From NCBI GenBank assembly GCA_944381335.1, contig CALWKT010000039.1:4151-68150 (forward strand): a stretch of 64,000 bases of DNA, read 5' to 3'. A model generated the notes under the pieces. The model made no database searches. It saw nothing but the letters and a program-made list of their open reading frames with translations, and was not told where the DNA came from. The stretch is from an uncultured Christensenellaceae bacterium. Its GTDB lineage: Bacteria > Bacillota_A > Clostridia > Christensenellales > UBA3700. The number at the start of each line of letters is the position of its first letter. Position 1 is the first letter of the stretch. Positions 8,053 to 16,568 of this stretch are shown piece by piece. The translations under genes were made by a program, and so were the position numbers.

Positions 8053-8931
8053 TCACTCTTCCATTTTCCTGAGTTCTTTTTCGTATTCCTCTTCTTCCTT
8101 GCTCTGCTTGTGCTTCTGCGGCGCTCCGACCACCTCGAACTCACCTACCTCGAAGTAATCCGTGATCACTCCTTCGTCGTTCTGGATTGCGACTTTTACG
8201 CGCCTTTTGAGCATATCCGTCTCTTCCACTCGCCCGGTGCCTCTCTCTGTCGAAACGATCGACCCCACCTTGGGGAGAAGCTTCGCGGTCTCCACGTAAT
8301 AATCGTTCTCGTATCTGAGACAGCACATCAACTTGCCGCACATACCGCTGACCTTGGTCGGATTGAGGGATATGTTTTGGTTTTTCGCCATTTTCACGGT
8401 CACTTTTTCGTAATCCGCAAGATGAGTTATACAACAGCACGGTCTGCCGCACATAGCCAAAGCTCCCCTCATCTTTATGTCGTCGCGCTCGTAGATCTGC
8501 CTGAGTTCTATCCTCATGTGCATCACGCTTGCGATGTCTTTGACAAGCTCTCTGAAATCCACTCTGCCTTCCGCAGTAAAGCTGAACACGATCTTTGAGC
8601 GGTCGAACGTGTACTCTGCGTCCACCAGCTTCATTTTCAGCCCGTGTTTGGCTATCTTTTTATTGCAAAGTTCCATTGCGGCGGCTTTCATCTCAATGTT
8701 TTCGCGCGCTCTTTTGTCGTCTTCGGGCGTCGCCTTGCGTATCACGGGTTTGAGTTGTCCCTTGATCGCGTCGTCTGCGACCGTCCTGTTGGGTCCCACG
8801 ACCTTGCCGTATTCCTGTCCTCTGACAGTCTCTACGATCGCGTTGTCTCCCGCCTCGAATTGTATCCCTTTAGGATCGAAATAATACGTCTTGGGATTGG
8901 ACGGGAATTTTATTTCCACTATTTCCGGCAT
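8053..8931 (-). CDS. ricT: RicT/YaaT, PSP1-domain regulator
   Basis: A 292-residue homologue of Bacillus YaaT (RicT), a PSP1-domain protein that with RicA and RicF forms the Y-complex, which promotes RNase Y processing and affects competence, biofilm and sporulation. The cysteine-rich stretch CGRPCCCITHLADY (about 165-178) plus MCGKLMCCLRYEN (about 200-212) is the region reported to bind an iron-sulfur cluster. The start at MPEIVEIKFPSN is preceded by GGAGG with good spacing, and overlaps the end of holB by 13 bases. The holB-ricT order matches Bacillus. The C-terminus is charged and probably flexible. Confidence 0.92.
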   Translation of the reverse strand: MPEIVEIKFPSNPKTYYFDPKGIQFEAGDNAIVETVRGQEYGKVVGPNRTVADDAIKGQLKPVIRKATPEDDKRARENIEMKAAAMELCNKKIAKHGLKMKLVDAEYTFDRSKIVFSFTAEGRVDFRELVKDIASVMHMRIELRQIYERDDIKMRGALAMCGRPCCCITHLADYEKVTVKMAKNQNISLNPTKVSGMCGKLMCCLRYENDYYVETAKLLPKVGSIVSTERGTGRVEETDMLKRRVKVAIQNDEGVITDYFEVGEFEVVGAPQKHKQSKEEEEYEKELRKMEE

Positions 8932-9893
8932 AGATATTTTACCTCCAGAATTCCTATAAAAAGCGTATCCGCGACAGCCTGCGGATTGCAGTTGCTCTCG
9001 CTCATGCGCTTGCATTTCAATATCAGTTCAAGTATGTTGACCACCTCGGGGTAGCCGTATTCCGCTTCAAGCGCTCCGAGTTCTTCAAAGCCCTTGTCCG
9101 CGGCTCCACGTTTTGACGCGAGGATAAGTCTGAAAACGGTCTCCGCAATGTCCAGATAGCCGTCCAGATTATTCTTGTCGATCTGTAGCCTGACAAGCTG
9201 AGCGTCAAGTTTTTTTGTCGAGGTCAAACTGCGCAAAACAGACACCAGCAGGAAAAATTTTTCCCCGAACTCACTGTCGGCAAAAAGTTTTTTCGCCCTC
9301 GTCAGATTGCCGAATCCGCACACGGATGCTCGCGTCGCCGCGCGTTCGGTTTCGTCGTCAGGCTCTTCCGTGCCTTCAGTGAGCACACCATATATCTGCG
9401 CCGGAGTGAAGCCCTCGAAATACAACTTCTTGCACCTCGAAAGTATGGTCGGGAGCACCGCCGTCTGCTGGCTCGCTCCAAGGATGAACACCACGCCTTC
9501 GGGCGGTTCTTCGAGAGTTTTCAGAAACTTGTTCTGCGCTTTCTCGTTCATCCCCTGAAGATTGCTGACGACATAAACTTTCAGATCGCCGTCAAACCCG
9601 GTGAAATAGCTGTCCTCGATGAGCTCGCCTACGTCGTCCACGGAGATCTTCACGTTTTCGTTTATTTTTAGCGCGACGTATGCGCCGTCGTTGATCTTTT
9701 CGCAAACCTCGCATCTGTCGCATCCCGCGTCGGGACAAAGCGCGGCTTTCGCCGCCAGACGGCACAGACCCGTTCTCGCCTCGTCGTCATCCGTGAGTAT
9801 CAGATAACAGTGATTGAGCGCTCCCTTTTTCTTGTCAGCGACCACGGTCTGAAAAGGCTTTGAAGCTCTGAGCAGTCTTTCCGTTTCTGTCAT
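8919..9893 (-). CDS. holB: DNA polymerase III delta' subunit
   Basis: A 324-residue clamp-loader subunit of the AAA+ fold. The zinc-binding cysteines are visible in CPDAGCDRCEVCEKI (about 52-66). The segment KFLKTLEEPPEGVVFILGAS with TILSRCKKLYF is the conserved SRC-containing sensor region of delta' proteins. The N-terminal P-loop is degenerate (HCYLILTDDDEA), as usual for delta', which does not hydrolyse ATP. It begins one base after tmk ends, so the two are translationally coupled. Confidence 0.93.
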   Translation of the reverse strand: MTETERLLRASKPFQTVVADKKKGALNHCYLILTDDDEARTGLCRLAAKAALCPDAGCDRCEVCEKINDGAYVALKINENVKISVDDVGELIEDSYFTGFDGDLKVYVVSNLQGMNEKAQNKFLKTLEEPPEGVVFILGASQQTAVLPTILSRCKKLYFEGFTPAQIYGVLTEGTEEPDDETERAATRASVCGFGNLTRAKKLFADSEFGEKFFLLVSVLRSLTSTKKLDAQLVRLQIDKNNLDGYLDIAETVFRLILASKRGAADKGFEELGALEAEYGYPEVVNILELILKCKRMSESNCNPQAVADTLFIGILEVKYLCRK

Positions 9894-9894
9894 A

Positions 9895-10521
9895 CTATCT
9901 CACCCCGGTCCTTTTCCTTATCAGGGCTATCACTTCTTTCCAGACGCTTTCCGCGTCCGCAGACGCGTCGACGCAGACGAACCGCTCCGGGTATCTCGCG
10001 GCGACTTCCTTGTAGCCTGCGTATACCTTCTCGTGAAATTCGATGCTCTGGCTCTCCAAGCGGTCGTTCTTGTCCGCTCCGCCCTTTCTCGCGAACGCCT
10101 TCTTCGGGGGCATATCGAGAAATACCGTGAGATCGGGCGTGACGTCGCCGCATGTCAGTCTGTTGAGTTCGTCGATGAAATCAATTCCCAGTCCTCTCGC
10201 CGCGCCCTGATATGCGAACGTGGAATCCGTAAACCTGTCACAGATCACGGTGACGCCTTCTTCGAGCGCAGGTACGACGACTTCTCCGAGAAGCTGAGCG
10301 CGCGCCGCGGAATAAAGCAACGCTTCGCATTTGCCGTTCATCCTGTCGTTTTCCTTGCTCAGCAGCATCTCTCTTATCTTTTCGGAGATCACGGTGCCGC
10401 CCGGTTCGCGCAGAAACAAAGCGCGCTGACCGGTTTCTTCAAGATAGCGCCTGAGCTTTTCCACCTGAGTGGTCTTGCCCACGCCTTCGCAACCTTCGAA
10501 CGTGATAAAACTCCCTTTCAT
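9895..10521 (-). CDS. tmk: Thymidylate kinase
   Basis: A 208-residue dTMP kinase. The P-loop FEGCEGVGKTTQVEKL (residues 7-22) is followed by the DRX motif region VICDRFTDSTFAYQGAARGL and the lid. VFLDMPPKKAFARK is the typical strand before the LID. The start at MKGSFITFEG gives the normal length and has GGAGGGATC before it. A longer upstream frame is unlikely. The gene sits between yaaO and holB, as in Bacillus subtilis apart from two missing small genes (yaaQ, yaaR). Confidence 0.95.
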   Translation of the reverse strand: MKGSFITFEGCEGVGKTTQVEKLRRYLEETGQRALFLREPGGTVISEKIREMLLSKENDRMNGKCEALLYSAARAQLLGEVVVPALEEGVTVICDRFTDSTFAYQGAARGLGIDFIDELNRLTCGDVTPDLTVFLDMPPKKAFARKGGADKNDRLESQSIEFHEKVYAGYKEVAARYPERFVCVDASADAESVWKEVIALIRKRTGVR

Positions 10522-10549
10522 GATCCCTCCGCGCGCCATGCGCGTAATA

Positions 10550-11830
10550 TTATTGTAACACAACGAGTTTGCCGTTTACAAGTCCAAACGTGCATCCACG
10601 GTTTTTTGCTATCGTCTCCACGTCCCCGGCGGTGAGTATTTCTCCCCGTCCGACGAACGGAGTCCCGGGAGGATAGAATCCGACCTCGTTCATGCACACT
10701 CTGCCCGCTCCCTCGCTTACGGGAACGAAAGTTACCGCGCCCGTCGCCTGTGCTCTTTTCCTTTCCGGCGCATATATTTCAGGCGCCTTTGCCGGAGGTC
10801 TGCACTCTGCCAGCGTCCTCAGAAGAAGCCTAAGACAAGAGACGTTGCTTTCGCTTAGTATGAATATCAGACTGTCGCCGATAGCCGCCTCGGCGTATAC
10901 GCCCTTCTGCGCCAACGCGACGTTTGCCTGCTGAGCGTCCAGCCCGCCGCAACTTATCACGAGCCTTGAGACGTCGTCGCTCTTGACGACGGAAAACCAC
11001 TTCCCTACCGCCTCTCTTTCAAATTCCCGCCTTGCCGCGAGTATCCCGCCGTAGATCTCCTCTCCGCGCCGCGCGTAAACTTCTCTCGCGTGATCCATGC
11101 TCGCCATCACAAGGTAGGACGGAGAGGTGGTATGCCACAGCTGCCTGTAATAGACCGCCTTGTCGTAAAGCGAGTCGTCTTTAAGGTTGATCAACGCGCC
11201 GCCGGTATATACGCTCATCGTCTTGTGCATGCTGCAGAAAGAAACATCCGCCCTGCCTGCCGCCGCTTGCGGCAAAAGTGAACTGTATGCAAAATGCGCG
11301 CCGTGCGCCGCGTCCGCCACCGTCAGGATCTCGTTTTCAGAGCATTCCTCAAGCAGCTTTCCGTCGTCGACGACGTTGCCGAAGTAATCGGGCGACGTAT
11401 AAAAAACGGTGGACACGTTTTGCGTTTTTAAAGGTTTTGACAGAAAATCGTCAACGTCCGCAAAGCATACCGGACTTATCCCGAGAATAGCGCACCCGTT
11501 GTAAAAACTCTTGTGCATTTTTCCGACGCAACCCACGTTGCCGCGTTCTTTCGCAAGCGACAGCGCCACGTGCATACACGTAGTGCTTCCCCCGGTGACG
11601 AACAGAGTGCGCGCGCATCCCTGAGCGGCGGCGGCAAGTCTTTCCGCTTCAAGGATCACCCCTTCGGGGCAAGCCAGATTGTCAAGACCCGGTACTTCGG
11701 TGTAATCCAGAGCGCAGGAAGCGAACAGAACTCCTTTGCCCGAACCGGAATGACCGGGCATACAGAATCTGGCTTTTGCCGTGCGCGCGGCTTTTTCTAC
11801 CGCGTCGTAAAGAGGTGCGCCGTTTTGCAT
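10550..11830 (-). CDS. yaaO: Orn/Lys/Arg decarboxylase-family protein (YaaO-like)
   Basis: A 426-residue fold type I PLP enzyme related to ornithine/lysine/arginine decarboxylases. Visible features are FCMPGHSGSGKG near the N-terminus, the glycine-rich LFVTGGSTTCMHVAL cofactor region, DAAHGAHFAYSS with the PLP Asp, and the Schiff-base lysine in VSFCSMHKTMSVYTGGALI. The C-terminal decarboxylase domain with FYPPGTPFVGRGE is also seen. The ATG at MQNGAPL is chosen. An in-frame TTG 15 bases upstream overlaps the lysS stop codon by 3 bases and is an alternative. The substrate is unknown, and the B. subtilis neighbour YaaO is likewise poorly characterised. Confidence 0.88.
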   Translation of the reverse strand: MQNGAPLYDAVEKAARTAKARFCMPGHSGSGKGVLFASCALDYTEVPGLDNLACPEGVILEAERLAAAAQGCARTLFVTGGSTTCMHVALSLAKERGNVGCVGKMHKSFYNGCAILGISPVCFADVDDFLSKPLKTQNVSTVFYTSPDYFGNVVDDGKLLEECSENEILTVADAAHGAHFAYSSLLPQAAAGRADVSFCSMHKTMSVYTGGALINLKDDSLYDKAVYYRQLWHTTSPSYLVMASMDHAREVYARRGEEIYGGILAARREFEREAVGKWFSVVKSDDVSRLVISCGGLDAQQANVALAQKGVYAEAAIGDSLIFILSESNVSCLRLLLRTLAECRPPAKAPEIYAPERKRAQATGAVTFVPVSEGAGRVCMNEVGFYPPGTPFVGRGEILTAGDVETIAKNRGCTFGLVNGKLVVLQ

Positions 11831-11841
11831 CGTCTTCTCTT

Positions 11842-13359
11842 TCAAAAAAAGCAGTCTTTCGACTGCTCTCTGCTTTGTTTTTGTTTTTGGACGGGTTTCA
11901 TCGTCGGGAACAGCAGCACGTCGCGTATGCTTGCCGCGTCGGTAAACAACATCACCATGCGGTCGACTCCTATGCCGAGACCTCCCGTCGGCGGCATGCC
12001 GTACATCAGCGCGTTGACGTAATCTTCGTCCATCATCTGCGCTTCGTCGTCGCCCTTTTCTCTCTCTCTGACCTGCGCCATGAATCTCTCTTTCTGGTCG
12101 ATCGGGTCGTTCAGCTCGCTGAACGCGTTGCCGAACTCCTTGCCTGTAATGAAGAATTCGAACCTTTCGGTCATTCTCTTGTCAGTCGGCTTTCTCTTGG
12201 CGAGAGGGGAAACGTCAACCGGATAATCGTAGACGAAAGTAGGCTGCACCAGCTTGTCCTCGACCTTCTGATCGAAGCACTCGTAAAGCAGCTTGCCCCA
12301 GGTGATGTCGTCGTCGAACTCGACGCCCGCCTTTTTAGCCTGCGCCTTCAGTTCTTTCATATCCCCGGTCGCTTCAAAGTCGATGCCGACGTATTCTCTG
12401 ACCGCGTCTATCATCGTGATCCTCTTCCACGGAGAGGACAGATCGATCTCCTCTCCCTGATAGGTTATCTTTCTGGAACCTATAACCGTATCCGCGATAT
12501 GCCCGAAGATGTTCTCCGTCAGATCCATCATACCGTGAAAATCCGTGTATGCCTGATACATTTCGATCATCGTGAACTCGGGATTGTGACGGGTGTCCAT
12601 ACCCTCGTTGCGGAACATCCTGCCCAGCTCGTACACCTTTTCGAAACCGCCGACGATGAGCCTTTTCAGATAAAGCTCGGGCGCGATGCGCATATACATA
12701 TCGATGTCGAGCGTGTTGTGATGCGTGATGAACGGACGCGCGGTAGCTCCGCCCGCGATCGTGTTCAGGATCGGGGTCTCCACTTCGATAAAGCCGTGAG
12801 CGTCGAGATATGCGCGTATACCGCTGATTATGCGGCTTCTGGTCACGAAAGTCTTTTTGACCTCGGGATTGGCGATCAGGTCAACGTACCTCTGACGGTA
12901 TCTGAGATCTGTATCCTTGAGCCCGTGATATTTTTCCGGGAGCGGCAGAAGGGATTTGCTGAGAAGTTCCACGCTCTTGCAATGCACGGAAATTTCGCCC
13001 ATTCTGGTCGTGAAAACGACGCCCTTCACGCCGATTATATCGCCGATGTCCGTCTTTTTGAACGCGGCGTAATTCTCTTCGCCGAGGTCGTCGCGGCTGA
13101 CGTAAAGCTGTATGCTTCCTGTGCAGTCGAGAAGATGAGCAAAGCTAGCCTTGCCCATTACTCTCTTGGAGACCATTCTGCCGGCGAGCGAAACTTCCTT
13201 TCCCTCGTAGTCGGCGTAATCGTCCTTGACGGTCTGAGCGTAAGCGTCCTTGTCGTATTTCACCACCTCGTATGGATTCTTTCCTTCCTCTACGAGCTTG
13301 TCCAGTTTGTCGCGCCTGACCTGTATTACTTCAGCTGTGTTCTGTTCTCTTTCTTCCAT
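11842..13359 (-). CDS. lysS: Lysyl-tRNA synthetase (class II)
   Basis: A 505-residue class II lysyl-tRNA synthetase. An N-terminal OB-fold anticodon-binding domain ([20 protein letters not shown], about 55-74) is followed by the catalytic core. Motif 2 is [20 protein letters not shown], and motif 3 is [20 protein letters not shown] near residues 458-477. Length is typical. It lies 9 bases after greA. The Lys-rich, Gln-rich tail is not conserved in the family. Confidence 0.97.
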   Translation of the reverse strand: MEEREQNTAEVIQVRRDKLDKLVEEGKNPYEVVKYDKDAYAQTVKDDYADYEGKEVSLAGRMVSKRVMGKASFAHLLDCTGSIQLYVSRDDLGEENYAAFKKTDIGDIIGVKGVVFTTRMGEISVHCKSVELLSKSLLPLPEKYHGLKDTDLRYRQRYVDLIANPEVKKTFVTRSRIISGIRAYLDAHGFIEVETPILNTIAGGATARPFITHHNTLDIDMYMRIAPELYLKRLIVGGFEKVYELGRMFRNEGMDTRHNPEFTMIEMYQAYTDFHGMMDLTENIFGHIADTVIGSRKITYQGEEIDLSSPWKRITMIDAVREYVGIDFEATGDMKELKAQAKKAGVEFDDDITWGKLLYECFDQKVEDKLVQPTFVYDYPVDVSPLAKRKPTDKRMTERFEFFITGKEFGNAFSELNDPIDQKERFMAQVREREKGDDEAQMMDEDYVNALMYGMPPTGGLGIGVDRMVMLFTDAASIRDVLLFPTMKPVQKQKQSREQSKDCFF

Positions 13360-13368
13360 AAATTCCTT

Positions 13369-13842
13369 TTACTTAACGTCGATGATCCTGACTTCGTAGC
13401 TGTCTCCGGCGTTGTCCTTCACTGTTACCGTCTCGCCCTTTTTCCTGCCCAGTATGGCGACTGCGAGCGGACTTTCGTTGCTGATCAGTCCTTCGCTTAT
13501 GTTCGCCTCTGTGGAACCGACGATGCGGTAAACGAGGTCCTCGTCCATATCTATATCGTGCAACGTGACCGTGCTTCCGATCATGATCCTGCTTCCCTTG
13601 GCTTTTGAGTCCTCAATGACGACCGCGTTTTCTATCTGTGCCTCAAGGGTACGAATCTCCGCCTCGATAATGCCCTGGTCTTCTTTTGCCGCGTCGTATT
13701 CCGCGTTCTCGGACAAATCGCCGTACTCGCGAGCCTGCTTGATCCTCTCCGAAGCCTCGGGTCTTCTTACGTTTTTAAGATAATCGAGTTTTTCCTGAAG
13801 TTCCGCAAGCCCTTCGGCTGTGACGTAAAATTCTTTTGCCAT
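13369..13842 (-). CDS. greA: Transcription elongation factor GreA
   Basis: A 157-residue transcript cleavage factor. The N-terminal antiparallel coiled coil spans about residues 1-75 and carries the acidic tip in LSENAEYDAAKEDQG, where the two catalytic acidic residues lie. The C-terminal FKBP-like domain begins at GSRIMIGSTVTLHD. It rescues backtracked RNA polymerase through the secondary channel. AGGAGG lies ahead of the ATG. It follows rex with a 33-base gap in the same operon. Confidence 0.96.
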   Translation of the reverse strand: MAKEFYVTAEGLAELQEKLDYLKNVRRPEASERIKQAREYGDLSENAEYDAAKEDQGIIEAEIRTLEAQIENAVVIEDSKAKGSRIMIGSTVTLHDIDMDEDLVYRIVGSTEANISEGLISNESPLAVAILGRKKGETVTVKDNAGDSYEVRIIDVK

Positions 13843-13875
13843 TATATTTTCCTCCTCTTAGAGAGTGTTCTCTTT

Positions 13876-14499
13876 TTATTGTTTGTTTTTCATCCTGTAA
13901 CTCAGGACGTAGAGACTTTCGCTCATCGCGATGTTCTCCACCGATACGTCGTCGGGCAGATCGAGATCGATCGGAGCAAAATTCCATATGCTCTTGACTC
14001 CGAGCGCGACAAGCCTGTCGGCAATGTCCGCCGCGGCGTTTTTCTGCGTAGCAATGACCGCGATGTCGCAGCCGTTTTCTTTGACGTAATCGGCAAGCGA
14101 TTCCATCTTATACACGGGTATTCCGCCTATTTCCTTGTCCCTGACTTCTATGTCGAAAAGCGCGCGGACGATAAATCCTTCCCCGGCAAAGTTCCTGTAA
14201 CCTGCCAGTGCTCTGCCTATATTGCCCGCACCGATGATGATCATATCGTATTTTCTGTCAAGCCCGAGTATTTCCGCAAGATTCTTTTTGAGATTGGCGA
14301 CGTCGTAGCCGTATCCGTGCTGACCGAACCCGCCGAAATTGCAGAAGTCCTGCCTGACCTGAGAAGCGGTGAGCCCGAGAAGCTGAGCGAGCCTGCCGGA
14401 CGAGACCTTGGTGACTCCTTCCTGCTCAAGATGCTCGAGATAACGGTAATAACGCGGCAAACGCTTCACGACCGCTTCGGAAATGACCTTGTTTCCCAT
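13876..14499 (-). CDS. rex: Redox-sensing transcriptional repressor Rex
   Basis: A 207-residue Rex protein. The N-terminal winged helix (about 1-80) includes RLPRYYRYLEHL and LAQLLGLTASQVRQDFCNFG. The Rossmann domain has the NAD(H) motif IIIGAGNIGRALAGY (about 88-102). The C-terminal swapped helix ends the protein. Rex senses the NADH/NAD+ ratio and represses fermentation, hydrogenase and dehydrogenase genes when NADH is low. Here it heads a run of housekeeping genes and follows a long structured leader. A candidate Rex site over the hydrogenase promoter at 51.86 kb suggests one target. Confidence 0.96.
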   Translation of the reverse strand: MGNKVISEAVVKRLPRYYRYLEHLEQEGVTKVSSGRLAQLLGLTASQVRQDFCNFGGFGQHGYGYDVANLKKNLAEILGLDRKYDMIIIGAGNIGRALAGYRNFAGEGFIVRALFDIEVRDKEIGGIPVYKMESLADYVKENGCDIAVIATQKNAAADIADRLVALGVKSIWNFAPIDLDLPDDVSVENIAMSESLYVLSYRMKNKQ

Positions 14500-14504
14500 A
14501 ACTG

Positions 14505-14713
14505 CACCTCCCCTGCTTATTACACCCGAATGGCATATCGCGGTTTTGTGCCCGGATCACCCCCGCCGCACAACGTGTGCCGACGCGGGACCAGCCCGTC
14601 TGAAACCGTACTCGCTCTCCCTGTCCTTCCGGAAAAGCCTTTTTCCGCCGTACCATGCAGTATGCCCGGCGCCTGAGCCGGACGCTTCCGCAAGCAACCT
14701 TCGGGTCGCGCAT
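14505..14713 (-). ncRNA. Structured leader or small RNA upstream of rex
   Basis: About 200 bases between a strong minus-strand promoter and the rex start are much more GC-rich than the flanks and contain many inverted repeats. On the minus strand ACCCGAA (plus 14702-14708) pairs with TTCGGGT (plus 14524-14530) to close the whole element. Inside are CGGTTT/AAACCG, CGGG-CTGGT-CCCG, GCACA-CGT-TGTGC, CGCCG/CGGCG and GGAAAA-AGGC-TTTTCC. I could not match it to SRP RNA, 6S RNA, RNase P, tmRNA or a riboswitch I know. It may be a regulatory leader of the rex operon or an independent RNA. Confidence 0.5.
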
Positions 14714-14730
14714 AATAATAAACATACTAT

Positions 14731-14759
14731 ATTTTATATAACAAACAGCCTCTTGTCAA
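14731..14759 (-). promoter_or_regulatory. Strong promoter of the rex operon
   Basis: The minus strand has consensus TTGACA, exactly 17 bases, then TAAAAT. Predicted transcription starts near 14724. The -10 region overlaps TTGTTATATAAAATATAG, which has one good Rex half-site only, so autoregulation is possible but weakly supported. Confidence 0.75.
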
Positions 14760-14781
14760 TTATTTTTCCAAAATTATACGT

Positions 14782-14810
14782 TTGACAAAAACGCGCCCCC
14801 GGAGTACAAT
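14782..14810 (+). promoter_or_regulatory. Promoter that predicts a leaderless mRNA
   Basis: TTGACA at 14782-14787 and TACAAT at 14805-14810 are separated by 17 bases. The downstream ATG begins only 9 bases after the -10 box, so transcription should start 2-3 bases before, or at, the start codon. There is no room for a ribosome binding site. Confidence 0.7.
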
Positions 14811-14819
14811 TAGTACGTT

Positions 14820-15077
14820 ATGAAGATCTGGGCAAAGACTGTCGTCGGAGACAGGATATTACGAGAATTTATTTACGAAAATCCGCTCCCCATGCGCTAC
14901 GACAACTACCGGCTGTGGGTATCTGAAATATGCCGCGAGTTTGACCTCTCCACTCCGGTGATACTCCCCGCGCACTACAAGAATTTCGCCCTCTTTCACA
15001 ACACGCGCTTCAGACCCGAAGATTTCGTGGACGACCTCGGAGCAGACCTTCTGGTCATAGAAGATTGCAGAGAATAG
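14820..15077 (+). CDS. Conserved small protein, unknown function
   Basis: An 85-residue acidic, soluble protein without signal or membrane segment. It begins MKIWAKTVVGDRILREF and ends DLLVIEDCRE. I recall similar short proteins with the same beginning and an EDCRE-like end in Clostridia, all of unknown function. Conservation of the N-terminus argues that the first Met is the true start. The start lies right behind a consensus promoter with no Shine-Dalgarno sequence. It is monocistronic with its own terminator and is divergent from rex. Confidence 0.75.
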   Translation: MKIWAKTVVGDRILREFIYENPLPMRYDNYRLWVSEICREFDLSTPVILPAHYKNFALFHNTRFRPEDFVDDLGADLLVIEDCRE

Positions 15078-15082
15078 TTTTT

Positions 15083-15114
15083 ACGGAAGCGACGCCGCTT
15101 CCGTATTTTTGTTT
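15083..15114 (+). terminator. Terminator of the 85-residue protein gene
   Basis: ACGGAAGCG and CGCTTCCGT form a 9-bp stem with a short loop, followed by ATTTTTGTTTT. Confidence 0.85.
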
Positions 15115-15120
15115 TCGCCT

Positions 15121-15546
15121 TTATTCCGCGTAAAAGTACGCTGACACCAGATCTCTCGCCTTGTCGTAGTCGTCGAAGATGTAAAAACTCTCTTTCGCGC
15201 CAGACTTTATGTCTATCTTCACAAGTTCCTGCCCCAGGTAATATCTCAGATAGCCGTCTGTCCCCGAAAGATATATCCTGACGCAGTAATCGTAAGAATC
15301 GTCCGGATATTCGTCGTCATTTCTCGTGACCGCAAGTTTTCCCAGATCATCCATAAAATTCTGCATTCTCTCGCCTTCAAGCACCTTTATCGCGCCGCCG
15401 CTGTTGACCAGTTCTATGCGCGTTACGTCGTCAACGTCGATCTTGCTGAGTTTCCAGAAACCGCTGCTCGACGAACATGCTGTTGCGCTCAGGGCGATCA
15501 CGATCGTCAACATTGCCGCAATAATTATAAATGTCGTCTTTTTCAT
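15121..15546 (-). CDS. Small lipoprotein, ABC exporter operon
   Basis: A 141-residue protein with a lipoprotein signal: KK, a hydrophobic core, then the lipobox LSATAC with Cys 24 as the acylated residue. The mature part, about 115 residues, is acidic and rich in Asp and Tyr, with alternating short strands. It has no motif I recognise. The gene overlaps the upstream permease gene by 4 bases, so it is coupled to the ABC transporter and may act as its extracellular partner. It would sit on the outer face of the membrane. No specific function can be assigned. Confidence 0.8.
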   Translation of the reverse strand: MKKTTFIIIAAMLTIVIALSATACSSSSGFWKLSKIDVDDVTRIELVNSGGAIKVLEGERMQNFMDDLGKLAVTRNDDEYPDDSYDYCVRIYLSGTDGYLRYYLGQELVKIDIKSGAKESFYIFDDYDKARDLVSAYFYAE

Positions 15547-16568
15547 TTAAAGTCCCTCTTTTCAAACGCTATATAATTGACCGCCGTCATACCTGCGAAC
15601 CACACCGTAGTCACGGCGATCATTGTGTATATGCTCATTCCCCTGATCGGCGCGCCTGCCGGCGTAAGCGCCGTCGCCCAGCTCAGATTGGTAAACAGCC
15701 CGACAAACGGGATCCACGTGTCGTAGAGAAGCGACGCGATCGTATCCGCAAACAGAAACAGTACGAGAGGTATCGCAAGCGCCGCGGATTTATTGGCGAA
15801 ATTTCCCACGAAAACGGTAAACTGAACAAGCACGGCGAGCGTCACCGCGTTGAACAGCGTCAAAAGGAAAATTGCCGCATAGGGGTTGATTATCGCTATA
15901 TTCTGATATGCGTCTATAAGCAACACGTCATGCGACGCACCATCGAAAAATATCGCTCCGATCACCATGAACAACACGTTCAGCACAACGGAGAGAACAA
16001 GCGAGGTGACGAACACCGCGCCCGTCTTTGCCGTCAGCAGAACGCTCCTCTTCACGGGTCTTGTCAGTTGCATGCGCATGGTCCCGTCATCAGTCTCTCC
16101 CGCTACCGCGCGCGCCGCGAGCACGATCGCCATGATCGCCACGAACGCCGACACGATCATAGACATCATCACCACATAGTCGCCCGAGCTCATGTTTATC
16201 GACCCGATCGCGCCCAGCGTGGTGATCCTATCCGGTTTTATGCCGTTCTCGTCGAGGTAGTCGTACAGCGCTATCATATTCTTGAGATAGGTCTCTGTTG
16301 TCGTCGAAGCCTCTATCTTCAGATCTCCGCTTTCGACAAGCGCGTAATATTCGTCAAGTTCCACACGGTACATGTCCGCCATTTCCGCAGCCGAAACGCT
16401 GCCTGTCAGCGCCGAATTGTCCATGCCCTGAAGCATATCTCCGAGCGTCCTGAAAGACACCGTGACGATCAGGCACAGTATGAGGATTACGACGGCGAAG
16501 ATCCAGAAGCCTTTGGACGAAAAAACCTTTTTACATTCAAGTGAAAACGCGGTTAAAAATCCTTTCAT
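15543..16568 (-). CDS. ABC-2 type transporter permease
   Basis: A 341-residue membrane protein with about six hydrophobic segments. The first is at about residues 18-42 (GFWIFAVVILILCLIVTVSF), and the last ends at YTMIAVTTVWFAGMTAVNYI. An extracellular loop of about 120 residues between the first and second segments is typical of ABC-2 permeases that export drugs, peptides or lipids. The start overlaps the ATPase stop by 4 bases (ATGA) and the end overlaps the lipoprotein gene by 4. The exported substrate cannot be read from sequence. Confidence 0.88.
   Translation of the reverse strand: MKGFLTAFSLECKKVFSSKGFWIFAVVILILCLIVTVSFRTLGDMLQGMDNSALTGSVSAAEMADMYRVELDEYYALVESGDLKIEASTTTETYLKNMIALYDYLDENGIKPDRITTLGAIGSINMSSGDYVVMMSMIVSAFVAIMAIVLAARAVAGETDDGTMRMQLTRPVKRSVLLTAKTGAVFVTSLVLSVVLNVLFMVIGAIFFDGASHDVLLIDAYQNIAIINPYAAIFLLTLFNAVTLAVLVQFTVFVGNFANKSAALAIPLVLFLFADTIASLLYDTWIPFVGLFTNLSWATALTPAGAPIRGMSIYTMIAVTTVWFAGMTAVNYIAFEKRDFK

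Noticed and set aside
11776..13608. Long open frame on the plus strand opposite lysS
   Set aside because: It mirrors the lysyl-tRNA synthetase codon pattern, has no ribosome site and no protein-like composition.
14505..14713. SRP RNA, 6S RNA, RNase P, tmRNA or cobalamin riboswitch in the rex leader
   Set aside because: The segment has CCGGAAGG as in SRP RNA, but the flanking helix 8 bases differ. The conserved cores of the other RNAs are absent.
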